NCBI GenBank assembly: GCA_964019155.1
Contig: OZ025244.1
Coordinates: 15,898,893-15,962,892, forward strand
Source of the DNA: Osedax fenrisi
Lineage: Eukaryota > Annelida > Polychaeta > Sabellida > Siboglinidae
Direction of reading: 5' to 3'
Length of the DNA: 64,000 nt
Both the position numbers and the translations under genes were made by a program. The notes beneath the pieces are model-generated. The model was not told where the DNA came from, ran no database searches, and saw nothing but the letters and a program-made list of their open reading frames with translations. Position 1 is the first letter of the stretch, and each line of letters begins with the position of its first letter. This document shows, one piece after another, positions 51,101 to 58,050 of this stretch.

Positions 51101-51484
51101 AGTAGCTGAACTGATTGGCTAGCTCTCTTTGCGCTTGAGTGGTTATACTTTGGTCTACATCTCGAAGCCATCGGGACACGCTCGCAGAGGTGGCCAGGTT
51201 CTGTGTAGTGGTCAAGAGATGGTGTGGGCGGTCAACATATACATATATGTATTTCTCTATAATAATGATATATTCATGAGCCTCTAACCTACAACCTACA
51301 ATTTACTTTATAGTTTGTTTGTTTATTGTTTTTTTTTTCTATCTGGTGCATAATTCATATAAGTTTAAAAAAGACTTCTTTATATGCCTATTAAAGGAGC
51401 TATTTTTATTATATTCACCAATAATTTGTTATTCTATATATTATTCAAACTGTTTCTTTTAAAAAATAAATTCATTTAATTTAA

Positions 51485-51520
<36 letters not shown>

Positions 51521-51994
51521 GTGTGAGGGGTCAAGTTATATGTAAGGGTGTGAGGGGTTAAGTTATGTGTTTGGGTATAAAAGGTTAGGAACTATGTTGT
51601 GTATGAAGGTGAAGTTATATATAGAGGTTAAGAGTCTAGTTGTATGTTATGTGTGAAGGGTCTATATAGATAGGCCTATATAGGGCCTATATAGATGGGT
51701 AGGGTTAAGTTATATATAGGGTTGTAGAATCAGGTTCTATGTTAGGGTGTGAAGAATAGTTGCTATGTAGGGGTGTAGGATCAGGTTCTATGTTAGGGTG
51801 TGAAGGATTAGTTTCTATGTAGGGGTGTAGGATCAAATTTATATATATATATTTGTTGTCTTATTTACTATATTTTTGATTATATTATTATCACAATATT
51901 ATTGCTGATTTGAGAACTTTGCAAGTTTAATTATTAATCTAATTATTTGCCTCGATGCATATTTATATTATTATCCTTAATTAGTAATCTTATT

Positions 51995-52050
<56 letters not shown>

Positions 52051-52198
52051 TATTATAAAATAAAAGTATATATATATACAATCAATCAATTAATTAAATA
52101 TAAGGATCAGCTTAACTAACATCAGATCTTGTGTATAATTTTCTAGCCATGCCGACTTTCGGTGCGGCCCATTCGTAATCATTCGGGTATTCGCCCAT
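36928..52198 (-). CDS. CCDC191: CCDC191-like coiled-coil protein (KIAA1407 family)
   Basis: A poorly studied animal protein, distantly related to SFI1-type Trp/coiled-coil repeat proteins. A centrosome or cilium role is only inferred. Twenty-one exons give about 960 residues; human CCDC191 is of similar size. In order: an SRWLRDVDQS segment, LLRDWVSEKL, an acidic Gly-rich loop, PRVSIDPSLKMKTRQDI, then three highly charged coiled-coil exons. Next are a W-repeat block (FNVWYDIVLTRRIAMGKAKA), a repeat insert (KVSVHTA x4) and a Gln-rich coil. Two more coils follow, then PWKQL, the FRGHRLQHRLFGAWLDAV block and a basic tail. The MGKA-containing block and segment order match CCDC191. Phases agree at every junction except 42983 to 40917. 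Confidence 0.82.
37473..37512. repeat. (TA)n microsatellite
   Basis: About 20 TA units in the last intron of the CCDC191-like gene. Confidence 0.9.
37687..37841 (-). CDS. CCDC191: CCDC191-like, exon with FRGHRLQHRLFGAW block
   Basis: The acceptor is CCCCTAG and the donor GTTATT inside what looks like a longer frame. With that donor, SD-K joins the next exon in phase. It carries LEEYQRLQEERADRF and HRLFGAWLDAVTDNKIQRW. Confidence 0.82.
37968..38110. mobile_element. Possible hAT-like end fragment
   Basis: TAGTGTTGGAAACGGTTCCG, followed by clustered ATTCGAAT and TTCGAAAA motifs, resembles the subterminal layout of the 6819-8290 element. No matching right end was found. Confidence 0.35.
38225..38645. 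repeat. Tandem duplication, unit about 165-185 bp
   Basis: TTAAAATAATAGAAACTTAT, then CTTTATTATT and TAACTTTAAATAATTTTATT, recur in the same order two to three times in an intron of the CCDC191-like gene. Confidence 0.8.
38816..38933 (-). CDS. CCDC191: CCDC191-like, exon RAIARWRKAIAEEKR
   Basis: The acceptor is CCGTTCAG and the donor GTTAGT. A basic helix RAIARWRKAIAEEKRDYERV is followed by LLRAYFTSWTR, a W-repeat of the family. Confidence 0.84.
39270..39448 (-). CDS. CCDC191: CCDC191-like, exon with PWKQL
   Basis: The acceptor is CTATCCAG and the donor GTTAAA. It encodes LQIEKERNNEKYKASLIIAH, then LYRGLLPWKQLCNDNRNKR. Phase 2 out joins the next exon as LKK-RAIARW. Confidence 0.84.
39911..40012 (-). 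CDS. CCDC191: CCDC191-like, coiled-coil exon
   Basis: MESELKQKEALEHHRLEKIK, then QVQVLREKKTLEKQ. It shows strong heptad coiled-coil composition, 34 codons, phase 0 at both ends. The preceding intron is only about 150 bases and largely (TA)n. Confidence 0.85.
40064..40108. repeat. (TA)n array forming much of a short intron
   Basis: About 22 TA units inside the 149-base intron between exons at 40162 and 40012. Confidence 0.9.
40162..40244 (-). CDS. CCDC191: CCDC191-like, coiled-coil exon
   Basis: The acceptor is ATTTAG and the donor GTAATT. MQERAENRDILKKERELKRK is followed by QLEQDKL. (TA)n arrays flank it on both sides. Confidence 0.85.
40253..40316. repeat. (TA)n microsatellite
   Basis: About 30 TA units within ten bases of an exon acceptor. 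Confidence 0.9.
40617..40766. mobile_element. Small DNA element with AGGGGCGCTG ends (150 bp)
   Basis: The ends AGGGGCGCTGGAAC and GTTACAGCGCCCCT are inverted with one mismatch. It is GC-rich against its host intron and ends sharply in TATATA on both sides. No coding capacity. Confidence 0.75.
40784..40826. repeat. (TA)n microsatellite
   Basis: About 20 TA units ending at a splice donor of the CCDC191-like gene. Confidence 0.9.
40832..40917 (-). CDS. CCDC191: CCDC191-like, Ser-rich linker exon
   Basis: The acceptor is TGTCTAG and the donor GTTAAT. It reads SAATKNRQPCSTTSRSSVSS, then HKHNSFLR, and joins the next exon in phase. It needs a phase 2 partner upstream, which was not found. Confidence 0.68.
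41056..41150 (-). mobile_element. tRNA-derived SINE, 3' part
   Basis: Plus strand TTGTTATTGTAATTTTACTT tail, then GGTAGAGTCCTTTCATCTCA and TCACTTATAACCATATATGG. 5'-truncated copy. Confidence 0.8.
41160..42500. other. Intron of the CCDC191-like gene; missing exon possible
   Basis: The unresolved junction requires an exon or alternative site between 40918 and 42982. Minus-strand AGGACTACG at 42374-42382, set between AATACACAG and GTAAGG, looks like a 9-base microexon but would not change phase. Confidence 0.35.
42510..42714. mobile_element. hAT-like MITE (205 bp) with perfect 8 bp duplication
   Basis: The ends TAGTGATGTAGATGATGCC and GGCATCATTTACATCGCTA are inverted with two mismatches. GTGTCTAT flanks both sides (42502-42509 and 42715-42722). 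The interior repeats the CTCGGCTCG and AGTCTCAG motifs. No coding capacity. It lies in an intron of the CCDC191-like gene. Confidence 0.9.
42983..43048 (-). CDS. CCDC191: CCDC191-like, Asn/Ser-rich exon
   Basis: The acceptor is TTTTAACAG and the donor GTTGGA. 22 codons, KMLTNPQRTNDSNSNNASNT then IK, phase 0 at both ends. Low complexity makes it less certain than its neighbours. Confidence 0.6.
43100..44300. other. Intron of the CCDC191-like gene, nothing recognised
   Basis: Plain AT-rich sequence. Confidence 0.5.
44325..44436 (-). CDS. CCDC191: CCDC191-like, Gln-rich coiled-coil exon
   Basis: The acceptor is TTAATGTAG and the donor GTAAAC. LTKQQRLLDKQKHQLLQQQQ, then LITELQSLQQLQISQQQ. A strong coiled coil rich in Gln and Leu. 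Confidence 0.83.
44675..44703 (-). CDS. CCDC191: CCDC191-like, 29-base small exon
   Basis: KYPSHHSEQ between TTCAAACAG and GTTTAT. It is needed to bridge phase 0 to phase 2 between its neighbours, which supports it. Confidence 0.6.
44992..45224 (-). CDS. CCDC191: CCDC191-like, exon with KVSVHTA repeats
   Basis: The acceptor is GATAAAAG. It encodes GINSTKPRKKRNAVQLQ and ESDVEAYYDAVDNDKV, followed by four copies of KVSVHTA-type heptapeptide made by a 21 bp tandem repeat (44997-45088). The donor is taken as GTAAAT to keep phase. A stronger GTGAGT at 44978 would require another exon in between. Confidence 0.75.
45418..45575. mobile_element. CCTAGG fold-back MITE, near-complete copy (about 158 bp)
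   Basis: GACCAGTTGTTCCAAGAAAA, then TCCTAGGATTATCCTAGGA and CTATCTCCGTAACG, mirror ATTACGGAGATAG, TCCTAGGAC and GGTCTCAGAACATCTGGCC. The whole element folds into one hairpin. Relatives lie at 30712-30815 and 52598-52728. Confidence 0.85.
45590..45840 (-). CDS. CCDC191: CCDC191-like, exon with CLIVWKHALDEAHRKR
   Basis: The acceptor is ATCCACAG and the donor GTATCT. QDLKADEHYHLALKKSCLIV, then WKHALDEAHRKRALTQQRLY and a Ser/Thr-rich linker. W-repeat followed by a helical arm. Confidence 0.85.
46070..46260 (-). CDS. CCDC191: CCDC191-like, W-repeat core exon
   Basis: The acceptor is ATTTATAG and the donor GTAAAC. ILKSSFNVWYDIVLTRRIAM, then GKAKAIANFRLLRKFYVQWK. The VWY..V...RI.MGKA.A..... block is the best match to CCDC191. 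Confidence 0.88.
46416..46678 (-). mobile_element. tRNA-derived SINE, full-length diverged copy
   Basis: From the 3' region (CCTTTAATCCCATCCAGGAA) through the CTCATGTTAATG...TTTTAATGAG hairpin and ATAAGATCACTTCTAAATAT to a tRNA-like head. The head has B-box-like GGGTTTAATCC and A-box-like TAGCTCAGATGGC on the minus strand. Confidence 0.85.
46697..46793. repeat. Long (TA)n microsatellite
   Basis: Almost 100 bases of TA ending a few bases from the splice donor at 46807. The IYIYIY frames on both strands are artefacts. Confidence 0.95.
46808..46982 (-). CDS. CCDC191: CCDC191-like, coiled-coil exon
   Basis: The acceptor TATATAG lies in a TA run; the donor is GTTATC. TMKNVKLLEKQLKEEEELSL, then EYRDEMIKENIRKMRLKKIE. 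Long charged coiled coil. Confidence 0.87.
47115..47233 (-). CDS. CCDC191: CCDC191-like, coiled-coil exon
   Basis: EDKERNLSNRREEAGIQKEM, then IKIRKKMLEQKVKQDKEKER. The donor is GTTGTA. The acceptor TTATTCGAG is weak but keeps phase with both neighbours. Confidence 0.83.
47587..47691 (-). CDS. CCDC191: CCDC191-like, coiled-coil exon
   Basis: The acceptor is CATTGGTAG and the donor GTAAGT, the only fully canonical donor in the window. VKLNREKRLTLKKKRFQDMQ, then DQKDTLLKAKLILQQ. Confidence 0.88.
48451..48519 (+). CDS. Orphan plus-strand exon candidate
   Basis: TTTCTGTTTTCCTAG precedes an open stretch reading VVDEFSYEDIELISTIYEPK and AAG before GTAACA. The acceptor is the most pyrimidine-rich in the window. 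It lies antisense in an intron of the CCDC191-like gene. The frame continues past the donor about 11 codons (VTSRHVEMQIDI) to a stop. It could be a nested gene, transposon coding remnant or chance. Confidence 0.3.
48986..49130 (-). mobile_element. tRNA-derived SINE, head half
   Basis: It has the best tRNA-like head of the family. On the minus strand it shows TAGCTCAGTTGGCTAAGC (A box) and GGGTTCAAGCC (B box), then the ATTTAGAAGTGATCTTATAT body. The 3' region is missing. Confidence 0.85.
49349..49500 (-). CDS. CCDC191: CCDC191-like, exon DPQFLKDVSTKPRVSI
   Basis: The acceptor is CAACCTTAAG and the donor GTTAGC. DDKKDDTRQIHQILERMRTK, then ELIDPQFLKDVSTKPRVSID. Matches the DPRIS region of CCDC191. 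Confidence 0.86.
49887..49959 (-). CDS. CCDC191: CCDC191-like, exon LSDMMERMAQVSG
   Basis: The acceptor is CTACAAG and the donor GTCAGC. 24 codons, LSDMMERMAQVSGIVPIDEY then PRDK. Phase 0 in, phase 1 out, agreeing with both neighbours. Confidence 0.83.
50405..50631 (-). CDS. CCDC191: CCDC191-like, exon LLRDWVSEKL with Gly-rich loop
   Basis: The acceptor is GTCACAG and the donor GTTAGT. AQSLLRDWVSEKLQYGAYEG, a run of about fifteen Gly with Glu/Val/Asp, then VKQKWDDMLDTNESDE. LLxDWxxxKL is shared with CCDC191. Confidence 0.87.
50690..50870. repeat. ATATATTATAAT tandem repeat
   Basis: Roughly ten copies of a TATAATATATAATAT-type unit in the second intron of the CCDC191-like gene. Confidence 0.9.
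50993..51200 (-). CDS. CCDC191: CCDC191-like, exon SRWLRDVDQS
   Basis: The acceptor is CTACACAG and the donor GTTAAC. NLATSASVSRWLRDVDQSIT, then TQAQRELANQFSYSPQQEK and a Thr/Ser-rich segment. Phase 0 in from the start exon. Confidence 0.87.
51520..51840. repeat. Imperfect tandem repeat (GGTTCTATGTTAGGGTGTGA)
   Basis: Units of AGGGTGTGAAGGATTAGTTC and TATGTAGGGGTGTAGGATCA alternate with period about 50. G-rich on the plus strand. It lies in the first intron of the CCDC191-like gene. Confidence 0.8.
52003..52046. repeat. (TA)n microsatellite
   Basis: About 22 TA units near the start exon of the CCDC191-like gene. Confidence 0.9.
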
Positions 52199-52201
52199 TT
52201 C
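52121..52201 (-). CDS. CCDC191: CCDC191-like, likely start exon
   Basis: ATG at 52198-52196 opens MGEYPNDYEWAAPKVGMARK, then LYTRSD before GTTAGT. CCATACAG just upstream could be an acceptor for a 5' UTR intron. No further in-frame coding is evident upstream, so this ATG is taken as the start. Confidence 0.75.
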
Positions 52202-52544
52202 CTGTATGGTACAGTATATTTGTGTGAGGTTTAACGTTAATAGCGTTTAGTGTAATTGGTGAGCATTAATGTTTCTATAAAATACCATTGCAATGCTTAC
52301 ATCTGATACAGTTGATATTGTACATAGCTATGTATATGGACTTCTCATATGAGTTAGGGATTATTTAATATATTATTATTAAAATTGGATACGGCATACG
52401 TTAATAGCAGGGTCTATTTATCGATAAGATTTATATATCTTAAATATATCTTATATATATATTATACAAGCTTCTATATCTTCCTTTACACAAATCTTAA
52501 TACCATACTCTACTATATTCTGATTCTAAATTAGGATATTATTA

Positions 52545-52728
52545 GGTCAGAGATGAAGTCAGCGGAACATTGATCGTGAGGTGAGAGGTTCGATTCCAGG
52601 GGCCGGTACTTCTGAGATAAATTTTCCTAGAATTATCATAGGTCAATACCTAATACTGCGTATATAGTTAAGGATTGTCTTAGGATAATCCTAGGAGACT
52701 TTATTTTCTCAGAAAACTGACCGCAGTA
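52545..52728. mobile_element. tRNA-like segment fused to a CCTAGG fold-back element
   Basis: GGTTCGATTCCAGGGGCCGG resembles a B box with flanks, but no cloverleaf forms. From 52598 the GGCCGGTACTTCTGAGATAA arm mirrors TTATTTTCTCAGAAAACTGACC, with TCCTAGAATTATC and GATAATCCTAGGA inside, matching the 45418 family. Confidence 0.6.
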
Positions 52729-52739
52729 GGTCTCATTTT

Positions 52740-53356
52740 CTATAGTTATTGATGAATTAAGAAATAGTAAGCTAAACACGAGGAAACAAATTGTGGTTAT
52801 GTTATCATATAGCTTGTATAAGTCGATATCTATCCTTATTCTATTGTATATACTCATATATAAATAAACCTAGTTACATACGATAAATATTATTATTATT
52901 TATTTAAGGACACATTTTATGATAAAAGTATGGAAACAGAGAAGCACGGGTCCCTAATAACTTATTAGTAATAAGACTAGTCACTCATTATTTCCATCAA
53001 ACATCAGACACGTATCTATTAAATATAATCTACACTTTTACTTGAACTAGCTGCGGATCCATACTATCTTACTTTGATCGAAGTTATTCACATTCAAGTA
53101 AACTATTTTATATGAATAATGTTGTTTCATACTAACTAATAATAATAATATATAGGAAAACAAAAAAATATATAAACAAAAATAGATATGAATTAATAAC
53201 CAAATCGACATGGTACAAAAATTAACATTGGGTTTACATATAATAACAAAACGCCTTGGTTTATGCATGCCGAACATGTGACAATGTGGCATTAAACATT
53301 AGAGGAATTCAAATAGGGAACAAGTGAGTGTTATTACCTATGTGACAATTAACAAT
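52740..53356. other. Gene-free stretch upstream of the CCDC191-like gene
   Basis: No feature was recognised. An 81-codon minus frame at 53047-53292 has no splice or homology support. Confidence 0.4.
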
Positions 53357-53655
53357 TGTTATTAGTTATTGTTATTTTTATTTGGTGGAGTCCTTTCATC
53401 CCATCCAGGAACTTAGATGAAGTTTTCACTTATAACCATATATGGCTCTAATGTCCCTTCGAAGCCGCTCTCATGTTAAAGCATCCATGGTTTTAACGAG
53501 AGCCGATCATTTATTTATACACAATTATATAAGATCACTTCTAAATAATATTTTAAGACCCATTTTATAAAATTAATTAATGGTCCGGACGAGGCTCGAA
53601 CCCGTGTCCTACTGCTTATGTGTCTGACGCCTTAGCCACAGAGCCACACAGGCAG
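53357..53655 (-). mobile_element. tRNA-derived SINE, best full-length copy (about 300 bp)
   Basis: Read on the minus strand: a tRNA-like head with TGGCTCTGTGGCTAAGGCG (A box) and GGGTTCGAGCC (B box). Then come an AAGTGATCTTATATAATTGT segment, the CTCTCGTTAAAA...TTTAACATGAGAG hairpin and the GACATTAGAGCCATATATGG domain. The TCCTGGATGGGATGAAAGGA domain follows, then a short-repeat tail of (TAACAA)-type. It should be read by RNA polymerase III. Confidence 0.9.
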
Positions 53656-53659
53656 TTTA

Positions 53660-54498
53660 TAATGACATGAGTAGTAAACGAATCATTATGTATTGTACAT
53701 TATTTATATCGGTTACAGCCAACTAAAGTACAATATTCATATAGTCCAATTATGGGCGTGCTAGTAGATATCAAATTATTATATTATACCACTAAAAGTC
53801 TAATATTTACTTGATTATACTCTATATATAAACTCTCTCATACAATATTAATACGCAAGTTTTGTACACGATACACATGTGTTAGATATACACAATACAC
53901 ATGTAGATATTCAAACTCTATATTAAACTATAATCGTTTACTTTATGTTCCGATATTATTTCTATATAATTTGCCCTCTATTGTGGAACTATTCAGAATT
54001 ATTTTTACAAATGTGTTGCCTTTAGTCGATATACAGCTTTATATTATATATATAGATTTATTAATAAGCGCGTATTATTAAAATTATTAAAATATATTTA
54101 TTCGTTATTTTAAATTATATTAAAATATTACACTCATTATATATTTATATAATATTCATATATAACTTATATATAAAAACAATATAAGTAGATATTCGGT
54201 AATAAATAATGATTGGGAATATTATTCATATAGTCGAGATATTGCGGGTGTCGTGCATGTGACACAGATGTTTGTGGCTATATAATATTACTACCGGGGT
54301 GTTTATCCTAATAATACTGATATGAAGTATGTGTATAAGTAATTCTCGACTTATTTGTTTGTTATTGTAAGAGATTACGAGTAAAAATAGGTTAAATGTG
54401 ATATTTACAAAAACAAATATTCATCACATTTTGTTTTAAACCATTTTCCACCAAAATCTATGCGGCTATAAATCCTAGGATAAAATAAACTTTACGAT
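53660..54498. other. Gene-free AT-rich stretch
   Basis: Nothing recognised. Confidence 0.4.
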
Positions 54499-54643
54499 CT
54501 ATGGACATCGATGTCAGTCGATCGTTAAGTTCACTTGATTGTATTGTAGGATATGAGACTATTTTTACGATTGACGGACACCTGTAAATATAATACAATA
54601 CAATCGAGTGAACTTAATGATCGACGGACATCGTGTTCCATAG
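54499..54643. mobile_element. Fold-back MITE with CTATGG ends (145 bp)
   Basis: CTATGGACATCGATGTCAGT, then CGATCGTTAAGTTCACTTGA, faces TCGAGTGAACTTAATGATCG and ACGGACATCGTGTTCCATAG. Arms of about 50 bp with few mismatches. Confidence 0.88.
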
Positions 54644-55089
54644 TATAGTATATAATATTAAATTTATGATCGACAGACATCTATTATCGTCATTATCCCC
54701 TTATCGTCGACATTTTATCTAAATGTTATATATAACTATAAAATATATACATCATGAATACCTATGGGTCTAAAATACACAAATACCTATAGTTTTATAT
54801 AACATGGTTACGCACCTATGGTTTTATATATATACAATATTTAAATATTCAATAATTAGTTGATTTTTTTGAATAATAAGTTGATTTTTTTGTGTAATAT
54901 TTATTATATTTTCTATTTAAATATAAATTTATGGTTTATAATATTACCTACTTGTAACTGTAATTGCTACTCAGTCTGGTAATTTCGGGACATTTTTGAA
55001 GATTTTCGGGCAACTTTAAAAAAATAAGAAGTAATTTTGGGCCACTTTAAAAACAATGTTCAGTTCCTTATCCGATCCCGATCCTCATT

Positions 55090-55125
<36 letters not shown>

Positions 55126-55422
55126 ATATCATGTTTATCCATTATTTGTGATAATATATATTGTTACATATATTGTATTATAGTGCCATATGGAACTATA
55201 ATCTATACAATATTATATAATATATAAATACATTGCATGGATCTACTCGGTGTATATTTAGTACAGGTCATAGGTGCAATGCACCACCAGATTCAGGTAT
55301 ATGATCTCAGTTGTAATTAACAATTCTTTAAAGTAGATTTTAGTCGTAATATCAAATAATATCCAATGTAGTGATGTAACCTAAATGTCGCTTCACAAAT
55401 AGTTATGTCATTTACCATTATA

Positions 55423-55462
<40 letters not shown>

Positions 55463-55632
55463 ATAATGGCATTATTATAATGCAATTAATTATTTTACAT
55501 ATGTGACATATATTGATATATATTGTATACTAATTATTATAAATATTATTTTAATAAATATGTATGTTAAATACTAGCATCCATTATAAATCATTATATT
55601 TCGAATGTGTAAACTAATTATTAGTCTAATAC

Positions 55633-56085
55633 CAAAGATTTTCCGAAGGAAAGATATAACACTTACGCGAAATCGTGTAATTCGAATTTGTATACAAAAT
55701 ACCCTGGTGCCACCTATAGCGGGTTACTTTTAGGAACTATGTGTTGTTTATAATGTAAATTCGTATTTAACTATACACTTTTAAAATGTTAAATAATATG
55801 CTTTAAATTAATATGTATATGATGAAAACTAAGTGTTCATTACTAATATATAACAAACAAATATGATATGTATGTTTTAAATGCTATAAGTATATATTTA
55901 GTGAGTAAAAGCTAATTTATATTGCATGTAATTTAATAGAGCAATGAAAACATTGTTGTATGCAAACAGAGCCGAACCTAAATCTATTTCAGTGATTTCG
56001 ATACTATTGCTAGCAGCGGTTGGGGCTATTACTAAATTACGTTGCATGGATAGGGAGTGTTATATCTTTGCTTCGCAAAATCATT
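55633..56085. mobile_element. AAAGATATAACAC-family MITE, copy 2 (nested)
   Basis: The ends ATTTTCCGAAGGAAAGATAT then AACAC, and GTGTTATATCTTTGCTTCGC then AAAAT, are inverted over about 25 bp. The interior aligns end to end with the copy at 19876-20319. Confidence 0.85.
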
Positions 56086-56130
56086 GCTAATACTATGCAT
56101 AAATGTATAATTTAAAAATAAGATAAAACA

Positions 56131-56312
56131 AAATTCATTAATTATATTTTATACTTGAATTTGAATGCTTATATGGGACTCGAATATTTATTTTAATATG
56201 ATATTAATATAAAAAATAAATATAAATATAAAAGAAAGACAAAAAACTAACAAAATATTCGAGTCCCATATAAGCATTCAAATTAAAGTATAAAATATAA
56301 TTAATGAATTTA
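56131..56312. mobile_element. Fold-back element with 58 bp arms
   Basis: AAATTCATTAATTATATTTT, then ATACTTGAATTTGAATGCTT and ATATGGGACTCGAATATT, are mirrored almost perfectly at 56255-56312. The two arms differ at very few bases, suggesting a young insertion. Confidence 0.88.
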
Positions 56313-56726
56313 GTTATGTGAATTTAATTATGCATCTGTACCTACATAATTGGGATGATCACAAGAATCCAACAGCAACACTGCAATGCAAGGACATGAA
56401 CTTTAAATATACTTTAAATATACTTTATTCGAATTAGTGATTTTATAATAGCGTATGATAATCATAATCATCATAATGAATGGCCATTATATTTACTAAA
56501 TAATTTAGCGTATGTCTATGTATTGACTACGGAAGTTCATATCGCGAAGCTTTTGAACAGGTACCAATATTATATTGGTATATATTGAATATATATATAT
56601 ACACACAAAAGTTGTTATTTATATTTTAAAAAGTGGCCCGAAATTTCTTATTTTTTTAATGTGACCCGAATTTACTTCAAATATCATATTTAATATGGCC
56701 CGAGTTTACCTGGCCCGAGATTACTG

Positions 56727-57628
56727 TTATTCTTCATGTCCACTAATACAGGATTACGTAACTCAGATTGTAATTATTAAGGTAATACTTTACATTTTGA
56801 AATATTCATATACAGTTCATAAGGGTTATGAAAATGATACATTTAATGTTTAGGGATTTTTTAATTTTAAAGTATACTAGTTTGCATAATTAACTTTAAA
56901 ATAATAAATATAAATAATAATAAATTTCAAAATTAAAAATTAATTTTTTCAATTAATTTTGTAATTAAGATAATTAACCTTAATATATTAGTATTAATAA
57001 AATTGAATAATATACTCTAAATAAAAAATATAATAATATTAATCAATATATATATATACAATTATATATACAATTTATTTCACGTACATTAATATAATGT
57101 TTTATAAAATTAAATTTAAAAAATAATTATTATGAACCTGATAAGGATTATGATAACTAAGGGAATTCATTTGTAAACAAATGAGAATATAAGAATTTTT
57201 GTATTATCAAAGATTTATCTACTTTTTTAAAAACCACAGCCACTTAGTTGAAGTCAAATGTTTATAAAAAATCACTACAAAAAAAATAATCCTATTTATG
57301 ACATTTTAATATATTATAACTTTAATATTATCCCATACCCAGTATTATCATAATTCTTATATATTACATAATTTCATAATTTTATGTTATAAATATATAT
57401 ATATATATTTTGTATCAATGTTTATATTATAATTTGGATTATTATTGTCAAAGATCGTCCGAAGGTACTAATTTGTAGGCTTTGTAGTATCTTTGTTATT
57501 GTTAACAAATACAAAAACTACTATACCCATAGCAATGGGCATATAGCTTGATAGAAATTATCTAGCTCTATAGATAACGAAAAAAATATTGGATATATCG
57601 AACAAATTTGTTAAGTTCCTTTCTTTTG
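56727..57628. other. Gene-free AT-rich stretch
   Basis: Nothing recognised. Confidence 0.4.
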
Positions 57629-57667
57629 ATATTCGATTTACTACACGACGTGTAGTAAATCGAATAT
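57629..57667. repeat. Perfect 39-base palindrome
   Basis: ATATTCGATTTACTACACG, one base, then CGTGTAGTAAATCGAATAT: 19 bp arms without a mismatch. Confidence 0.95.
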
Positions 57668-57722
57668 GGCATGGTATGGCATGCATGGTTGTGTACATAT
57701 ATGTACAATATGTATACAAGAT

Positions 57723-57748
57723 CTCCTACAACTTCGAGGTTGTAGGAG
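57723..57748. repeat. CCTCC hairpin family, member 1
   Basis: CTCCTACAAC, loop TTCGAG, GTTGTAGGAG. It shares the CTCCTA...CGAGGTT layout with the members at 57816, 62289 and 62449. Confidence 0.8.
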
Positions 57749-57815
57749 GCATTCACACACCACAATCATAATTCTAATAATTGTATGTATATGAGATTTA
57801 TCTCTTCAGTAATAG

Positions 57816-57854
57816 CAAGACCTCCTATAACCTCTGGGGTTATAGGAGGTCTTG
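57816..57854. repeat. CCTCC hairpin family, member 2
   Basis: CAAGACCTCCTATAACC, loop TCTGG, GGTTATAGGAGGTCTTG: perfect 17 bp stem. Confidence 0.9.
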
Positions 57855-58050
57855 GTAATAGTATAATTAATATAATAATTATTATACATAGTAAGTATAT
57901 ATACTATAGGTATATATAGGTATATATATTTTTTTTTTTTTCGGACAATGGTTAGTTAATAACCAGAGCCAATTATCCCATTTATTAGCGAAAACATATT
58001 AATAAAAATATGACGAAGTAGGCAAGGGAGAGGCCAGGTAATTAAGGATT

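Larger units (their letters stand above)
54972..56726. mobile_element. 1.75 kb DNA element with diverged GGCCCGA inverted ends
   Basis: The left CAGTCTGGTAATTTCGGGAC...AAAAAAATAAGAAGT pairs with the right TTATTTTTTTAATGTGACCC...CCCGAGATTACTG. The inverted ends are about 90 bp. The motif layout resembles the 211 bp element at 17914-18124, with GGTCCGA replaced by GGCCCGA. No transposase is readable. Two other elements are nested inside. Confidence 0.6.

Noticed and set aside
52545..52600. Possible tRNA gene
   Set aside because: There is a B-box-like GGTTCGATTCC, but no cloverleaf or A box. It is better treated as part of a repeat.
53581..53650. tRNA gene on the minus strand
   Set aside because: The boxes are present, but the stems are imperfect and it heads a repeated SINE sequence.
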